The notes: generated from the sequence alone by a model not told the origin. Shown: positions 7,757 to 15,823, numbered from the stretch's first letter. The stretch: DNA of 24,238 nt from an uncultured Lachnospiraceae bacterium (GCA_910586095.1 CAJUHQ010000013.1:17628-41865); one strand, 5' to 3'. Made by a program: numbers and translations.

Positions 7757-8905
7757 TTATGCTTCTTTGTTGGCACTTACCTGAATGGGATGCTTGTACA
7801 TATACACCAGAAATAAAACAGCCGCCACAAGTAAGGGAAGTCCTGATAGTATTCCAGTTGGCGCCGGCCCAATAAACGAATTTCCTCCATCTACAGTGAA
7901 CAACACAGCCTGAGACATCATGATATTTACAGCGCTATGTGCAAATACAGGCGGAAATATACTCCCTGTTTGCAGACACAAAACAGAATAAATGATTCCT
8001 GTAACCATTCCAAATATACACATAGCCAATATGTTCGTCACTGGAAATCCTTGATTGTCACCGCCATAATAATATCCTATATACACCAATGGCGCATACC
8101 AGAGTCCAGAGGCAAAACCACTTATTAATATGGCAGGAATAGGACCAATCTTTCGAAACAGTTTAGGCAGCAGATATCCGCGAAAACCCCATTCCTGGCC
8201 AAAACTACCTACTACCCCCAAAATAGGTGCTGTAAATATCTTGATAAGTAAGTTTGCTTTGTATGATGCCACAATGCTAACTGGATCGACATCTGTCCCA
8301 GATGCCGCCTCATACGTTGATACAAAAACTGTCATATTCGGATCAAAATTGTCCTTAAAAACAATAAAATACAAAACAGCTCCTATTCCTATCAACAGAG
8401 TGGTCCCAAACCATCCAAACAAAAACAAAAACTTATGTTCTGCGAAATTGAACTGAAACCCTGACTTTACAAGTCCCTCGCGGGTCAATAGTCTGGCAAT
8501 GATAGCAGCAAGTGCAGGTGCAAACATAATTTGCGGAATCATAGTGATAGCTTCTTTAACCATCGTAGAATCTTTGCTCTGATACATTGGAATCACACCA
8601 AATAGCTCCATAAGCCACGTCGCACCAAAACAAAACGCCAAAAATATCAAAATGCGTTTCGTTTCCATCTTCTTGTCTGTCACCCCTATTCGTGTACTTT
8701 TTTGTATGGGTGGCGTTTGTGGTTTAGATTTCTTAAACTTTTCAGTAATATCAAAAGCATGTTGATCCAAACCATCCACATCTTCTTTTTGTTCTTCTTG
8801 GTGCTTTTCACGATCAAGTGATGAAGTCACTATTTCTTGCTGTGTGGCAGTTTCTTGAGCATTTTGTTCGTTCATTTTATCTTTCTCATCCATTTTTATA
8901 GCCAT
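7757..8905 (-). CDS. CPBP-family intramembrane protease homologue with altered active site
   Basis: This is a 382-aa integral membrane protein of the CPBP (CAAX protease, Abi/Rce1-like) family. The first 80 or so residues are hydrophilic and rich in Glu, Gln and Lys, an unusually long cytoplasmic tail. About eight hydrophobic segments follow. The EExxxR motif reads QEWGFR (Q237, E238, R242). The position normally held by the His of FxxxH (usually seen as GLWH) is tyrosine in SGLWYAPL (Y270). The last motif is kept as FAHSAVN (H323, N327). Enzymes of the family cleave prenylated or peptide substrates, and some act in bacteriocin self-immunity; with two substitutions, catalysis here is doubtful. 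The start has GAAAGGAAA just upstream. It lies 78 bp after the ABC exporter on the same strand and is probably co-transcribed. Confidence 0.88.
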   Translation of the reverse strand: MAIKMDEKDKMNEQNAQETATQQEIVTSSLDREKHQEEQKEDVDGLDQHAFDITEKFKKSKPQTPPIQKSTRIGVTDKKMETKRILIFLAFCFGATWLMELFGVIPMYQSKDSTMVKEAITMIPQIMFAPALAAIIARLLTREGLVKSGFQFNFAEHKFLFLFGWFGTTLLIGIGAVLYFIVFKDNFDPNMTVFVSTYEAASGTDVDPVSIVASYKANLLIKIFTAPILGVVGSFGQEWGFRGYLLPKLFRKIGPIPAILISGFASGLWYAPLVYIGYYYGGDNQGFPVTNILAMCIFGMVTGIIYSVLCLQTGSIFPPVFAHSAVNIMMSQAVLFTVDGGNSFIGPAPTGILSGLPLLVAAVLFLVYMYKHPIQVSANKEA

Positions 8906-8983
8906 TTTCCTTTCTTAATCATGTCCAATTTAAATTTTTACTCTTGTCTCATAGCACTTCTTTTTCTGCATACTATTTACGCT

Positions 8984-10744
8984 CTATTTCATCTCATTGG
9001 CCATCTTATAAAAATGATAATATATTCCTTCGCGCTCCATCAACATATCATGATTGCCTTCCTCCACAATTCCCTCGTCTGTCAACACCAAAATTCGGTC
9101 AGAGTTTCGGATACTAGAAAGTCTATGTGCAATTGTCAACGTTGTGCGTCCCTTTGCAAGTTCATTGAGAGATCTCGCCACTGCATATTCACTCTCGTTA
9201 TCTAATGCAGATGTCGCCTCGTCCAAAATCAATATCGGAGGATTTTTGAGAAATACCCTCGCAATGCTGATTCGCTGTTTTTGTCCACCAGAAAGTTTTA
9301 CACCGCGCTCCCCTACATATGTATCATATTGATCTTTCAGATTCTGTATAAACTCATCTGCCCCTGCGCGCTTTGCTGCTTCCATAACTTCCTCATACGT
9401 AGCACCTGGCTTTCCATAAGCAATATTTTCATACACTGTTCCTGAAAAAAGATATACATCTTGTTGCACCACTCCAATGCTCTGACGCAAACTTTGCAGT
9501 GTAATTTTTTTAATATTTTTGCCATCGAGTGTAATTTCCCCTGCTGACACATCATAAAAACGCGGAATCAGGTTACAAAGTGTTGTTTTTCCTCCTCCTG
9601 AAGGCCCCACAATAGCAAGCTTTTCTCCTGCATGTATCACAAGATTAAGATTTGTAAACACCTTGTTGTGATCGTCTGGATACTCAAAGCTGACATTATT
9701 AAACACAATCTCCCCTTTTGGATTGCAAATCTTTTCGGCATCTGGATCATCAAAAATCTCAATATCTGCATCCATAATCTGTAAAAATCGCTCGATCCCT
9801 GTAATCCCACGCTGAAATTGCTCTGCAAATTCGATGATACGCCGTATAGTCGCAATCAAGGTCGATACATACATCACATAAGCTACCATATCACCAGGAA
9901 GAATCCTACCATCCATCAGGAAAAATCCTCCTCCTATAATAATAGTAAGATACATTAATCCATCAAACACTCTTGTGGATGTGCTAAACAACCCCATAAT
10001 CTTATAGGTATCTGTCTTAATATGCAAAAATTCCTGATTGCCTTCCTCGAATTTCTCTGATTCTAGTGCTTCGTTTGTAAATGCCTTAACTACCTTCTGT
10101 CCTAGCAAACTGTCCTCAATCTTAGCATTGAGTTCCCCAATCTGGTTTCTCTGTTTGCTAAAAGCACTTCGCATTTTTTTGTTAATCAATCTACATACAA
10201 TTGTCATAATCGGGACAAACACAAAGATCATAATTGTCAATGGCAAATGAACTCCTGCCAAGATCATAAAAGAAATCACAATCTTTAATGCTGCTATAAA
10301 AAATTCCTCTGGGCAATGATGGGCAAACTCTGTCACCTCAAAAAGATCGTTGGTGATACGTCCCATAATCTGCCCTACCTTAGTATTGTTAAAATAAGTG
10401 TTTGATAGTTGTTGTAGATGCGCATAAGCGTTGCGACGCATGTCTGTCTCGATTTTTGCTCCCATCACGTGGCCAATATCTGCCATGTAAAAGTTTGCAA
10501 GAGCATCTATCACCCTCAGCACAAAATATAACAATGCCAATCCTAAGATCATGCGCACTGTCAAAAGTGTTACATCCTCTAGCGCAGTATTGGTAATCTG
10601 CCGAATAATCAACGGCAACACGATTTCACATATAGTCGTGAGTGCCGCACAAAATAAATCCCTGTACAGCGTGCCTCTATATGGTTTAAAATAAGGCCAA
10701 AAACGCCTAATAAGGGTTCCTGTCGTATATTCTTTTCTTTCCAT
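8984..10744 (-). CDS. ABC exporter half-transporter (permease-ATPase fusion)
   Basis: This 586-aa inner-membrane protein exports an unknown substrate using ATP. The N-terminal 320 residues contain six membrane helices of the type I exporter fold. The C-terminal ATPase has Walker A (GPSGGGKTT), the signature LSGGQKQRISIAR, Walker B with the catalytic Glu (ILILDEATSALD) and the switch His (TIAHRLSS), so the site looks intact. The chosen ATG at 10744 follows AGGGGGG; an upstream GTG at 10771 is in frame but lacks a better site. No partner half-transporter lies beside it, suggesting a homodimer such as MsbA/BmrA-type exporters. The CPBP gene follows 78 bp downstream, which recalls peptide-export and immunity pairings, but no precursor peptide gene was seen. 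Substrate is not known. Confidence 0.93.
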   Translation of the reverse strand: MERKEYTTGTLIRRFWPYFKPYRGTLYRDLFCAALTTICEIVLPLIIRQITNTALEDVTLLTVRMILGLALLYFVLRVIDALANFYMADIGHVMGAKIETDMRRNAYAHLQQLSNTYFNNTKVGQIMGRITNDLFEVTEFAHHCPEEFFIAALKIVISFMILAGVHLPLTIMIFVFVPIMTIVCRLINKKMRSAFSKQRNQIGELNAKIEDSLLGQKVVKAFTNEALESEKFEEGNQEFLHIKTDTYKIMGLFSTSTRVFDGLMYLTIIIGGGFFLMDGRILPGDMVAYVMYVSTLIATIRRIIEFAEQFQRGITGIERFLQIMDADIEIFDDPDAEKICNPKGEIVFNNVSFEYPDDHNKVFTNLNLVIHAGEKLAIVGPSGGGKTTLCNLIPRFYDVSAGEITLDGKNIKKITLQSLRQSIGVVQQDVYLFSGTVYENIAYGKPGATYEEVMEAAKRAGADEFIQNLKDQYDTYVGERGVKLSGGQKQRISIARVFLKNPPILILDEATSALDNESEYAVARSLNELAKGRTTLTIAHRLSSIRNSDRILVLTDEGIVEEGNHDMLMEREGIYYHFYKMANEMK

Positions 10745-10790
10745 TATAAATCCCCCCTCGCCGCCCTTCACGGCTCAAATAAAAATAAAA

Positions 10791-10912
10791 AACGCTGATT
10801 TTGCATTTTTTTGCGTGAAATTTTATATTTCACGCTAACTCCCATCTGCCCGCCTTAGCGGGCACTCTAATCAGGATGCGTGAAATTTTATATTTCACGG
10901 TAATTCCCATGA
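10791..10912. repeat. Composite intergenic hairpin repeat (family B copy)
   Basis: Between the ABC exporter and the vWA-like gene lies a composite block. It opens with ACGCTGATTTTGC, a module also seen at 11680 and 21631. A partial unit with the palindrome GTGAAATTTTATATTTCAC follows, then a full unit with TGCCCGC/GCGGGCA hairpin (10847-10864), CTCTAATCAGGATG and the same palindrome again. The hairpin sequence differs from GTCTGC/GCAGAC in the 21.7-kb copies yet remains fully paired. It may also end transcription of the upstream gene on the minus strand. Confidence 0.7.
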
Positions 10913-10928
10913 TTTCGCTTTTTAATAG

Positions 10929-11507
10929 TTATTTTCGATGTTGCAACAAATGTATTAGCATCTCACTTCCTGGCACCATTTTATCTCGCGTTACTATCAA
11001 TATTCTGTGCTTTAAGAATGGATTCAGATTCTCAATTGCCTGTTCTATATTCACAGCCTTAAAATATTGTTTTTTAAGATCCTCAAACAAAAAGTCTAAA
11101 AACAATACAATGCATCGACACCGTGCATGATAGAGTTTTAAATACCCGCACAATTCCTCTAATTGCTGTATACCCTTCCCCTGCTGCACATCTGCATGGC
11201 TCAAGACACTCATATTCTCAAAAACTTTTCCTATCTGAATAAACGATAGGGGTGCCACTTGCGACCAAATAGAACTATTATTCCAATACACTATATTACT
11301 GCGCACATTCTGAAAGATCTTATCATGGGCCTTAAGCGTTGCCGCTGCATCCTTAATCACATCACTCACTGCCTCAATACCGCTTGATATATCTGCCACA
11401 AACGCAATCTCAAGTTGTTGCCCACCAGCCGACACATTCATGGGCGCCCGAAGAATTTTATCGACTCTTTTGTTAAGTTCTATTTTTTGAAATGATGTAA
11501 GTTGCAT
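10929..11507 (-). CDS. Unknown protein with a possible vWA-like fold
   Basis: This 192-aa protein is not recognised. It has no signal peptide or membrane helix and is probably cytoplasmic. Residues about 32-46 read EIAFVADISSGIEAV, a beta strand followed by DxSxG, which resembles the first metal-site loop (MIDAS, DxSxS) of von Willebrand A domains. A later strand, CRCIVLFLDFLF, and another, HRILIVTRD, could be core strands of the same alpha/beta fold. That reading is inference from pattern only. Expression is plausible: AAGGAG lies eight bases before the ATG, and codon use resembles neighbouring genes. It stands between repeat elements at both ends (10791-10912 and 11548-11656) with no obvious operon partner, so context gives no functional clue. 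Confidence 0.7.
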   Translation of the reverse strand: MQLTSFQKIELNKRVDKILRAPMNVSAGGQQLEIAFVADISSGIEAVSDVIKDAAATLKAHDKIFQNVRSNIVYWNNSSIWSQVAPLSFIQIGKVFENMSVLSHADVQQGKGIQQLEELCGYLKLYHARCRCIVLFLDFLFEDLKKQYFKAVNIEQAIENLNPFLKHRILIVTRDKMVPGSEMLIHLLQHRK

Positions 11508-11547
11508 TGTTTATACTCCTTGCATGCTTTGCACACACCAATCATTA

Positions 11548-11656
11548 GTTTGAAAGTTACTATAAAAGTCTTCGACTTTCATAGCATAGATGGCCATGCG
11601 GCCTGAAATGGTATACGATATTTCAGGTATTGCATGATGTGCGTTTACTTTCAAAC
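11548..11656. repeat. 109-bp element with 10-bp terminal inverted repeats
   Basis: GTTTGAAAGT (11548-11557) is mirrored by ACTTTCAAAC (11647-11656). Inside are three further hairpins: AAAGTC-TTC-GACTTT, the GGCC-rich motif ATAGATGGCCATGCGGCCTGA (11586-11606) and CTGAAAT paired with ATTTCAG. The GGCC motif recurs at 20156-20176. The layout resembles a small non-coding MITE-like element; no target-site duplication was identified. Confidence 0.6.
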
Positions 11657-11679
11657 TTCCCGTTATATTCCATGAGAAG

Positions 11680-11763
11680 AACGCCTGATTTTGGTGTTCT
11701 TTGGTGTGAGATTTAGTACTTCTTAGGCGGCGTTTTTTGACGCCTTAGAAATTCTTCTCACAC
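11680..11763. repeat. Composite intergenic repeat (family A copy)
   Basis: The module ACGCCTGATTTTGG (hairpin GAACGCC/GGTGTTC) is followed by GTGTGAGATTTAGTACTTCT (11704-11723), a GC-rich inner hairpin near 11725-11748 and AGAAATTCTTCTCACAC (11747-11763). The ends GTGTGAG and CTCACAC are complementary. Two related copies occur at 21426-21588 with a different inner hairpin. Confidence 0.65.
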
Positions 11764-11787
11764 TTTCTCCTTACTGCTAGCAGAACC

Positions 11788-11994
11788 CTACAACGACTTT
11801 TTGCTCTTTTGTGCAAGATGCTGCGCGGCTATTTTCTCTATACTTTCTCTGGACAATGGATAATGAAATTCCTTTATAATCTGATCCACTGTATATCCGT
11901 GATCTACTAGGTGTCGGATAGCACCACCGTAGGCAAAATCTTTTGTGAAATTGGACAATGCCTCCTCAAAATATCCATAAGATGGCTCTTCCAT
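11788..11994 (-). CDS. Small unknown protein, possible helix-turn-helix
   Basis: This 68-aa protein is not recognised. It has a start with AAGGAAGGGAA upstream and an uninterrupted frame. The middle (residues about 25-57: AIRHLVDHGYTVDQIIKEF, then PLSRESIEKI) is predicted by eye to form three helices, with GYTVDQIIKEF resembling the first part of a helix-turn-helix. The C-terminus is Lys-rich, which would suit nucleic-acid binding. This is a weak inference. It lies alone between a repeat block and a gene-poor stretch on the same strand as its neighbours. It could be a small regulator or simply a conserved short protein of unknown role. Confidence 0.55.
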   Translation of the reverse strand: MEEPSYGYFEEALSNFTKDFAYGGAIRHLVDHGYTVDQIIKEFHYPLSRESIEKIAAQHLAQKSKKSL

Positions 11995-12108
11995 AGACCA
12001 TTCCCTTCCTTTTCCTAGAACATGTTTGTTTCTATTCCTGTCATTCTACCACAGTTCTATCTCTATTGTCATCATGATTCTGTTTTTATTTTATCGACCA
12101 TTAAGTTC

Positions 12109-12464
12109 CTATTTATTTAAATAAGATATTCTTTCCAACTTGTTATGGATCTTTTTCAGTTGGTCATTTTTTGCGGACAATTCAATATGTACTATCCTTT
12201 CTGATCCTGCGCTTACTCTCGTTTGACGCAAAATCTTTTCCTTAACTTCTTTTCAGATATGTTATTTTCTTTCCTCTCGCCCGTGGTTGTATGCCATCCT
12301 TTTTCCTCCAATTGGAATTTAAGTAAATCCAAAACTAAGAGGCAAAGAAAAAAACAAAGGCGCTTTAATAATTTGTATTTGTCTGTCCGATAAATGAGAC
12401 TTTTTACTTTAGTATGAATAGATTCATTGTCTATATATTCTCTATATGTAGCCATATGTTTCAA
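12109..12464 (-). pseudogene. Probable decayed gene (two frames joined by a frameshift)
   Basis: A frame starting at TTG 12464 (or ATG 12455) encodes about 80 residues with a short hydrophobic patch (LCFFLCLLVLDLL) and stops at 12213. A second frame without its own start continues over the same DNA, from about 12252 to a stop at 12109, reading KEVKEKILRQTRVSAGSERI and then HIELSAKNDQLKKI. The second part looks protein-like, so one frameshift near 12225-12255 could have split a gene of about 115 codons. The upstream start overlaps the stop of the 170-aa gene, but no ribosome-binding site is visible. The family is not recognised, and it might be chance open frame; confidence is low. Confidence 0.3.
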
Positions 12465-12973
12465 TAGATTGATAAGTCCTGACTACACCAACCAACGACA
12501 AAATCCATTAAATCCATCAAAACATCCTTCGCTGTAAAGTCACATTGATTTTTCATTTTTTCCAAATTTTTTAGCATACTATCTTGATCCATTCCATAAT
12601 TTTTAAAACATATCAGGAATTTTTGAAGAGCAAGTAAATCGTTTGGGTGTTTTTCTATTTCTATAGGTAATAACTGCAAAAATTTCATATCGGATTCATG
12701 CATAAGACTATTCCAATCAATACGAGCACACCATTTTACATGTCCCCATCCTGGATAACTCTTCAAGTCATATTGTATGGCAGTGCCTTCAAAAATCAAA
12801 TTATCCGTTTCTTTGCTGTTAGACGCATCATCGGAATATAGGCTAACAGGCAGTCCTTCATAAAATGTAATTATGTTGCCCATACTATCAGCCTTTGTAT
12901 CATCTTTTGACAACAATACAATATCATCTGTAACCATTTCGTTTAAATCAACATAAACTCGTGCCTTATCCAT
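12461..12973 (-). CDS. Unknown 170-aa protein
   Basis: This protein is not recognised. It is acidic, lacks signal peptide and membrane helices, and has a Trp/Tyr-containing central segment (DLKSYPGWGHVKWCARIDW) followed by a helical C-terminal half ending in FVVGWCSQDLSIY. The start is well supported: AAAGGAG lies nine bases before the ATG at 12973. A short acidic soluble protein in an accessory stretch could be an immunity or phage-related protein, but there is no toxin gene beside it and this is only a guess. The 227 bp upstream to the broken hydrolase hold no convincing gene. Confidence 0.65.
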   Translation of the reverse strand: MDKARVYVDLNEMVTDDIVLLSKDDTKADSMGNIITFYEGLPVSLYSDDASNSKETDNLIFEGTAIQYDLKSYPGWGHVKWCARIDWNSLMHESDMKFLQLLPIEIEKHPNDLLALQKFLICFKNYGMDQDSMLKNLEKMKNQCDFTAKDVLMDLMDFVVGWCSQDLSIY

Positions 12974-13200
12974 CTTCAGAAACTCCTTTTAGACTAAAAA
13001 TTCCTGTTTGTCATTTTTTCAATCAACTTTGTGTTTTCATTTCAAGACCTTTAATAAATTATTACTTGTAAATCCTTCGCGTCAATCAACCTTCCTACTT
13101 GTATTTCGGACAGTAAAGGGAAAGGTTTTTAGCTCTGTATCTGTCCATATTTATAACCTTGTTTTGTTTCAACAGACAGACCAACGTACCCATTCTGCGG

Positions 13201-14144
13201 TTACTTCAATTTTACCACACACTTTATAAATGCCTTTGGTTTTTCAATATGAATACCATGACCGCAATCAAAACGAACAATATTACAATCAGAAATTAGC
13301 TTTGAAACCTTTTTCAAGTCATCTTCACTTAATGCTGCCATTAAAATACCGTTTTCACTACTATTTGTTTGAGCTTTCATAAAGATTGTTTTGCATTTAA
13401 TATTTCTCAATAGTTCTTCGTGCGCAATCCCACAATGAAAATTGTCGTTATAAAAATTCTCTCCAAACAATGGGTCATAATTGTTCATGCCCTGATAGCC
13501 ACTAAGTGCAGCTTTAGGCCAAAACAGCACTTTTAGATTTTTGTCTGGATGTTTCTTTCGGTACTTTTTTGCCATTCCTATCATCTTTGATTTTACTTTC
13601 TCCCGTGATTTTTCAGGAAATAAGTTCCATGCGTATTGATTGCTGAAATAGTACAAAACAAAGTCCTTACTTTCCGATTGATTGATAAAGCTATGGCAAA
13701 CTGTAGATAAATCAAGATAATTGTACGTATTTTTCCGCTTTTCGCCCTGTGAAGAAAAAAAGGTGGGTCTTCCAAAATCAGATAGTTGCAAAGTTTTGTA
13801 TTAGAAGCAATATAAGCTGCTATCAATCCACCAGATGAATGTCCTAAAAGGAAAACTTTCTCCTTAACAACATCTTCAATGAAGCAAATAATAGCTTTAC
13901 TAATGTCCTCCACATTATATTGCTTTGCATTATGCAAACTTTCCCCATGTCCATAGCAATCTACAGAATAAATGTGGTAACTTTTAGATAATTGACCCCA
14001 TACACTTTGAAAACTTACAGCGTCTACTCCCTGTGCGTGAATAAGGATTAAAGGCTGCAAATTGTTTTTTATTTCATAATAATTAAGCTGTATATTCTGT
14101 TTCTGATAAAGTTTTTTACTATCATAGTTATTTTCCTTCCACAT
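13201..14144 (-). pseudogene. Alpha/beta hydrolase split by a frameshift at an A7 tract
   Basis: Two overlapping frames together make one alpha/beta-fold hydrolase of about 313 residues. The first (from 14144) has the oxyanion region LILIHAQG near residue 33 and the nucleophile elbow LLGHSSGG with Ser103, and stays in register to DPPFF (residue 130). The second continues from SSQGEKRK to 13201 and carries the expected catalytic His near the end (FDCGHGIHIEKPKAFI). The switch occurs at seven A on the plus strand (13755-13761), seven T in the coding strand; an eighth would restore one frame. It could be a true mutation, a slippery switch or a sequencing error. The start overlaps the TetR gene's 3' end by 17 bp, implying translational coupling. 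Substrate is unknown. Confidence 0.8.
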
Positions 14145-14691
14145 ATCGGGTTTTTAGTCCCTCATACCCATCTGTAACCACTCTGCCTATAAATTCATCG
14201 TCCCATTCTAAATAGGAAGTGGCAAGCATAGTTGCTATACCATGAACATATATCCACATTTCAAGATGGAATAAATACGCAGCTTCTTCACTCAGATTCA
14301 ATTTTTGCTGAATCAATTCCAAAAGTGGTTTAAGTTCCTTTTTGTCATCTCTTATGTTCTCATGGGTACGGTCGCGCATAAAAAGTAGCTTAAAAAGCTC
14401 TTTTTCTTCTTTTGCAAAACGGATATACGCCATTCCACTTGCCTTATAGGGTGAGTATTTTTTGCTTGTCATATCCTCTTTCAGATAGTTTTGATATAAT
14501 TTGTTAGCTGCCTCCATGACGGCGCTCAGTACATCGTCCATGTTCTCAAACAAACTAAAAATCGGCTTAGAAGAGGAACCAAGTTTTTCACCTAATGCTC
14601 TGGCAGTTACTGCTGCAATTCCTTGTTCTCTTGCTAAATTAAGTGCAACAGCAAGAACTTTTTCTCTCGTAAACATAAATTTCCTTGGCAT
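14128..14691 (-). CDS. TetR/AcrR-family transcriptional repressor
   Basis: This 187-aa DNA-binding repressor has the family's N-terminal helix-turn-helix in residues about 8-50: FTREKVLAVALNLAREQG, then VTARALGEKLGSSSKPIFSLF. The C-terminal part (about 55-187) is helical and would bind an unknown ligand; a TetR_C-type region (KEEKELFKLLFMRD) is visible. ATG at 14691 follows GGGAGAAG; an upstream in-frame start at 14736 falls inside the operator and is rejected. The gene heads an operon with the overlapping alpha/beta hydrolase. A 40-bp inverted repeat covers the promoter's -10 and start point, so autorepression is very likely. The partner hydrolase suggests the ligand may be an ester or related small compound, which is inference. 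Confidence 0.9.
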   Translation of the reverse strand: MPRKFMFTREKVLAVALNLAREQGIAAVTARALGEKLGSSSKPIFSLFENMDDVLSAVMEAANKLYQNYLKEDMTSKKYSPYKASGMAYIRFAKEEKELFKLLFMRDRTHENIRDDKKELKPLLELIQQKLNLSEEAAYLFHLEMWIYVHGIATMLATSYLEWDDEFIGRVVTDGYEGLKTRYVEGK

Positions 14692-14707
14692 TATATTCTT
14701 CTCCCTA

Positions 14708-14747
14708 AATAAAGAAACAATCGTAGCGCTACACATGTTTCTTTATT
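14708..14747. promoter_or_regulatory. 40-bp palindromic operator of the TetR operon
   Basis: AATAAAGAAACA (14708-14719) is the exact reverse complement of TGTTTCTTTATT (14736-14747), and the centre TAGCGCTA (14724-14731) is itself palindromic, all symmetric about 14727.5. Only three positions per arm (14720-14722) break the pairing. It overlaps the -10 box and the predicted start of transcription, as expected for TetR autorepression. Confidence 0.85.
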
Positions 14748-14773
14748 GTATCCGATATACACAGTATTGTCAA
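14745..14773 (-). promoter_or_regulatory. Consensus promoter of the TetR-hydrolase operon
   Basis: On the minus strand a perfect TTGACA (14773-14768) and TACAAT (14750-14745) are separated by exactly 17 bp. The start would be near 14738, inside the palindromic operator, with a leader of about 47 nt. When not repressed this should be a strong promoter. Confidence 0.85.
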
Positions 14774-14916
14774 TCCAGCTAGCATCTTGCTTGTTCACAT
14801 ATATTTTTTTCATTTCTATTTCTTATGTATTAAACTCCCCGAAAAGAAAAGCGACAGCGCTTTTTAACTTCCATCTGCATGCGAGCCGCTTTAGCTGTAT
14901 ACTTCCGTATGTACAT

Positions 14917-14948
14917 AAAGAAGGCAGACCCATAGGTCCGCCTTCTTT
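14917..14948 (-). terminator. Terminator of the sugar importer operon
   Basis: AAAGAAGGCAGACC (14917-14930) pairs with GGTCCGCCTTCTTT (14935-14948) with one mismatch and a 4-base loop. It starts eight bases beyond the malG-type stop and ends in a T-rich arm on the minus strand. The A-rich opposite side could also allow some termination in the other direction. Confidence 0.8.
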
Positions 14949-14956
14949 GTATATTG

Positions 14957-15823
14957 TCAGCCTTTTACTGCGCCGCTAACACCTTCTACATAATACTTTT
15001 GCGTACTTAAGAATAAAATTGCTACAGGAATAGAAATAATGACTGCTCCAGCCGCAAAACTGCAAAACCACTGGTCAATATACTCCACATCCAACATTTG
15101 ATACAAACCAACTGCCACTGTATAATAGTCTCTGTTTGGACCACATAACACCTTTGCTAACATAAAGTCTTTAAATGGTCCAGCAAAGGAAGTCAATAAT
15201 GTATACACGACTACAGGCCTGCTCAATGGCATAATAATCTTTGTAAGCACTTGCCATTTACTAGCCCCATCTAGCATGGCCGCCTCATCTAGTGCCATTG
15301 GAATAGTGTCAAAAAACCCCTTTGCAATATGATATCCGCAGCCCGCACCTCCTGCATAGACCGCAATCATAGCTACGCGAAGCATGGGGCCTGCTGTCCA
15401 ACCTAACATTTTGATAATATAGTACACCGCGATCATAGACATAAACCCAGGAAATAGATGAATAATCATCGCCGTATTCATCAAGGGTTTTCTAATTCGA
15501 AACCGCAACCGCGACAAAGTATATGCTACTGCGATCACAAAAAAGGTCGAAATCAGACAACTTACAATAGCAACCAAAAAGGTATTGAACAACATTTTGG
15601 GAAAACTAAATACACTAAAATCTGTAAACAATTTTTTGTAGTTATCCAGCGTGTAGCTGGTAGGGAAAAAAGTGGAACTGTATGAACCCTTTGTGCCACG
15701 AAAACTGGTCAAAATAACCCAGACAATTGGAATAAGCCAAATCATAGACAAAAATGCCAGAAAAATATGAGCTCCAACTATTTTCACCTTTTTGTGTAAT
15801 GGGTATTTGTGAAATCCACTCAT
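14957..15823 (-). CDS. Sugar ABC importer permease, MalG type
   Basis: This 288-aa inner-membrane protein is one of two permease subunits of a carbohydrate importer (CUT1 family). It has about six membrane helices and the EAA loop that docks the ATPase, DEAAMLDGASKWQVLTKIIMPLSRP, near residues 180-205. GAGGAGG lies seven bases before ATG 15823, and the start overlaps the malF-type stop as ATGA, so translation is coupled. It is the last gene of the operon, followed at once by a terminator. Resemblance to MalG/GanQ suggests malto- or galacto-oligosaccharides, but the sugar cannot be read with certainty. No symbol is given for that reason. Confidence 0.93.
   Translation of the reverse strand: MSGFHKYPLHKKVKIVGAHIFLAFLSMIWLIPIVWVILTSFRGTKGSYSSTFFPTSYTLDNYKKLFTDFSVFSFPKMLFNTFLVAIVSCLISTFFVIAVAYTLSRLRFRIRKPLMNTAMIIHLFPGFMSMIAVYYIIKMLGWTAGPMLRVAMIAVYAGGAGCGYHIAKGFFDTIPMALDEAAMLDGASKWQVLTKIIMPLSRPVVVYTLLTSFAGPFKDFMLAKVLCGPNRDYYTVAVGLYQMLDVEYIDQWFCSFAAGAVIISIPVAILFLSTQKYYVEGVSGAVKG

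Noticed and set aside
10929..11763. Insertion sequence in the repeat-rich stretch
   Set aside because: No transposase frame or target-site duplication; the inverted ends enclose only about 100 bp of non-coding DNA.
13095..13148. 17-aa minus-strand frame (MDRYRAKNLSLYCPKYK) between the hydrolase and the 170-aa gene
   Set aside because: Too short to support, with a weak start context; it may be a gene fragment but no family was recognised.
13008..13229. 73-aa plus-strand frame overlapping the hydrolase 3' end
   Set aside because: No ribosome-binding site and no recognisable domain; antisense to the hydrolase end.
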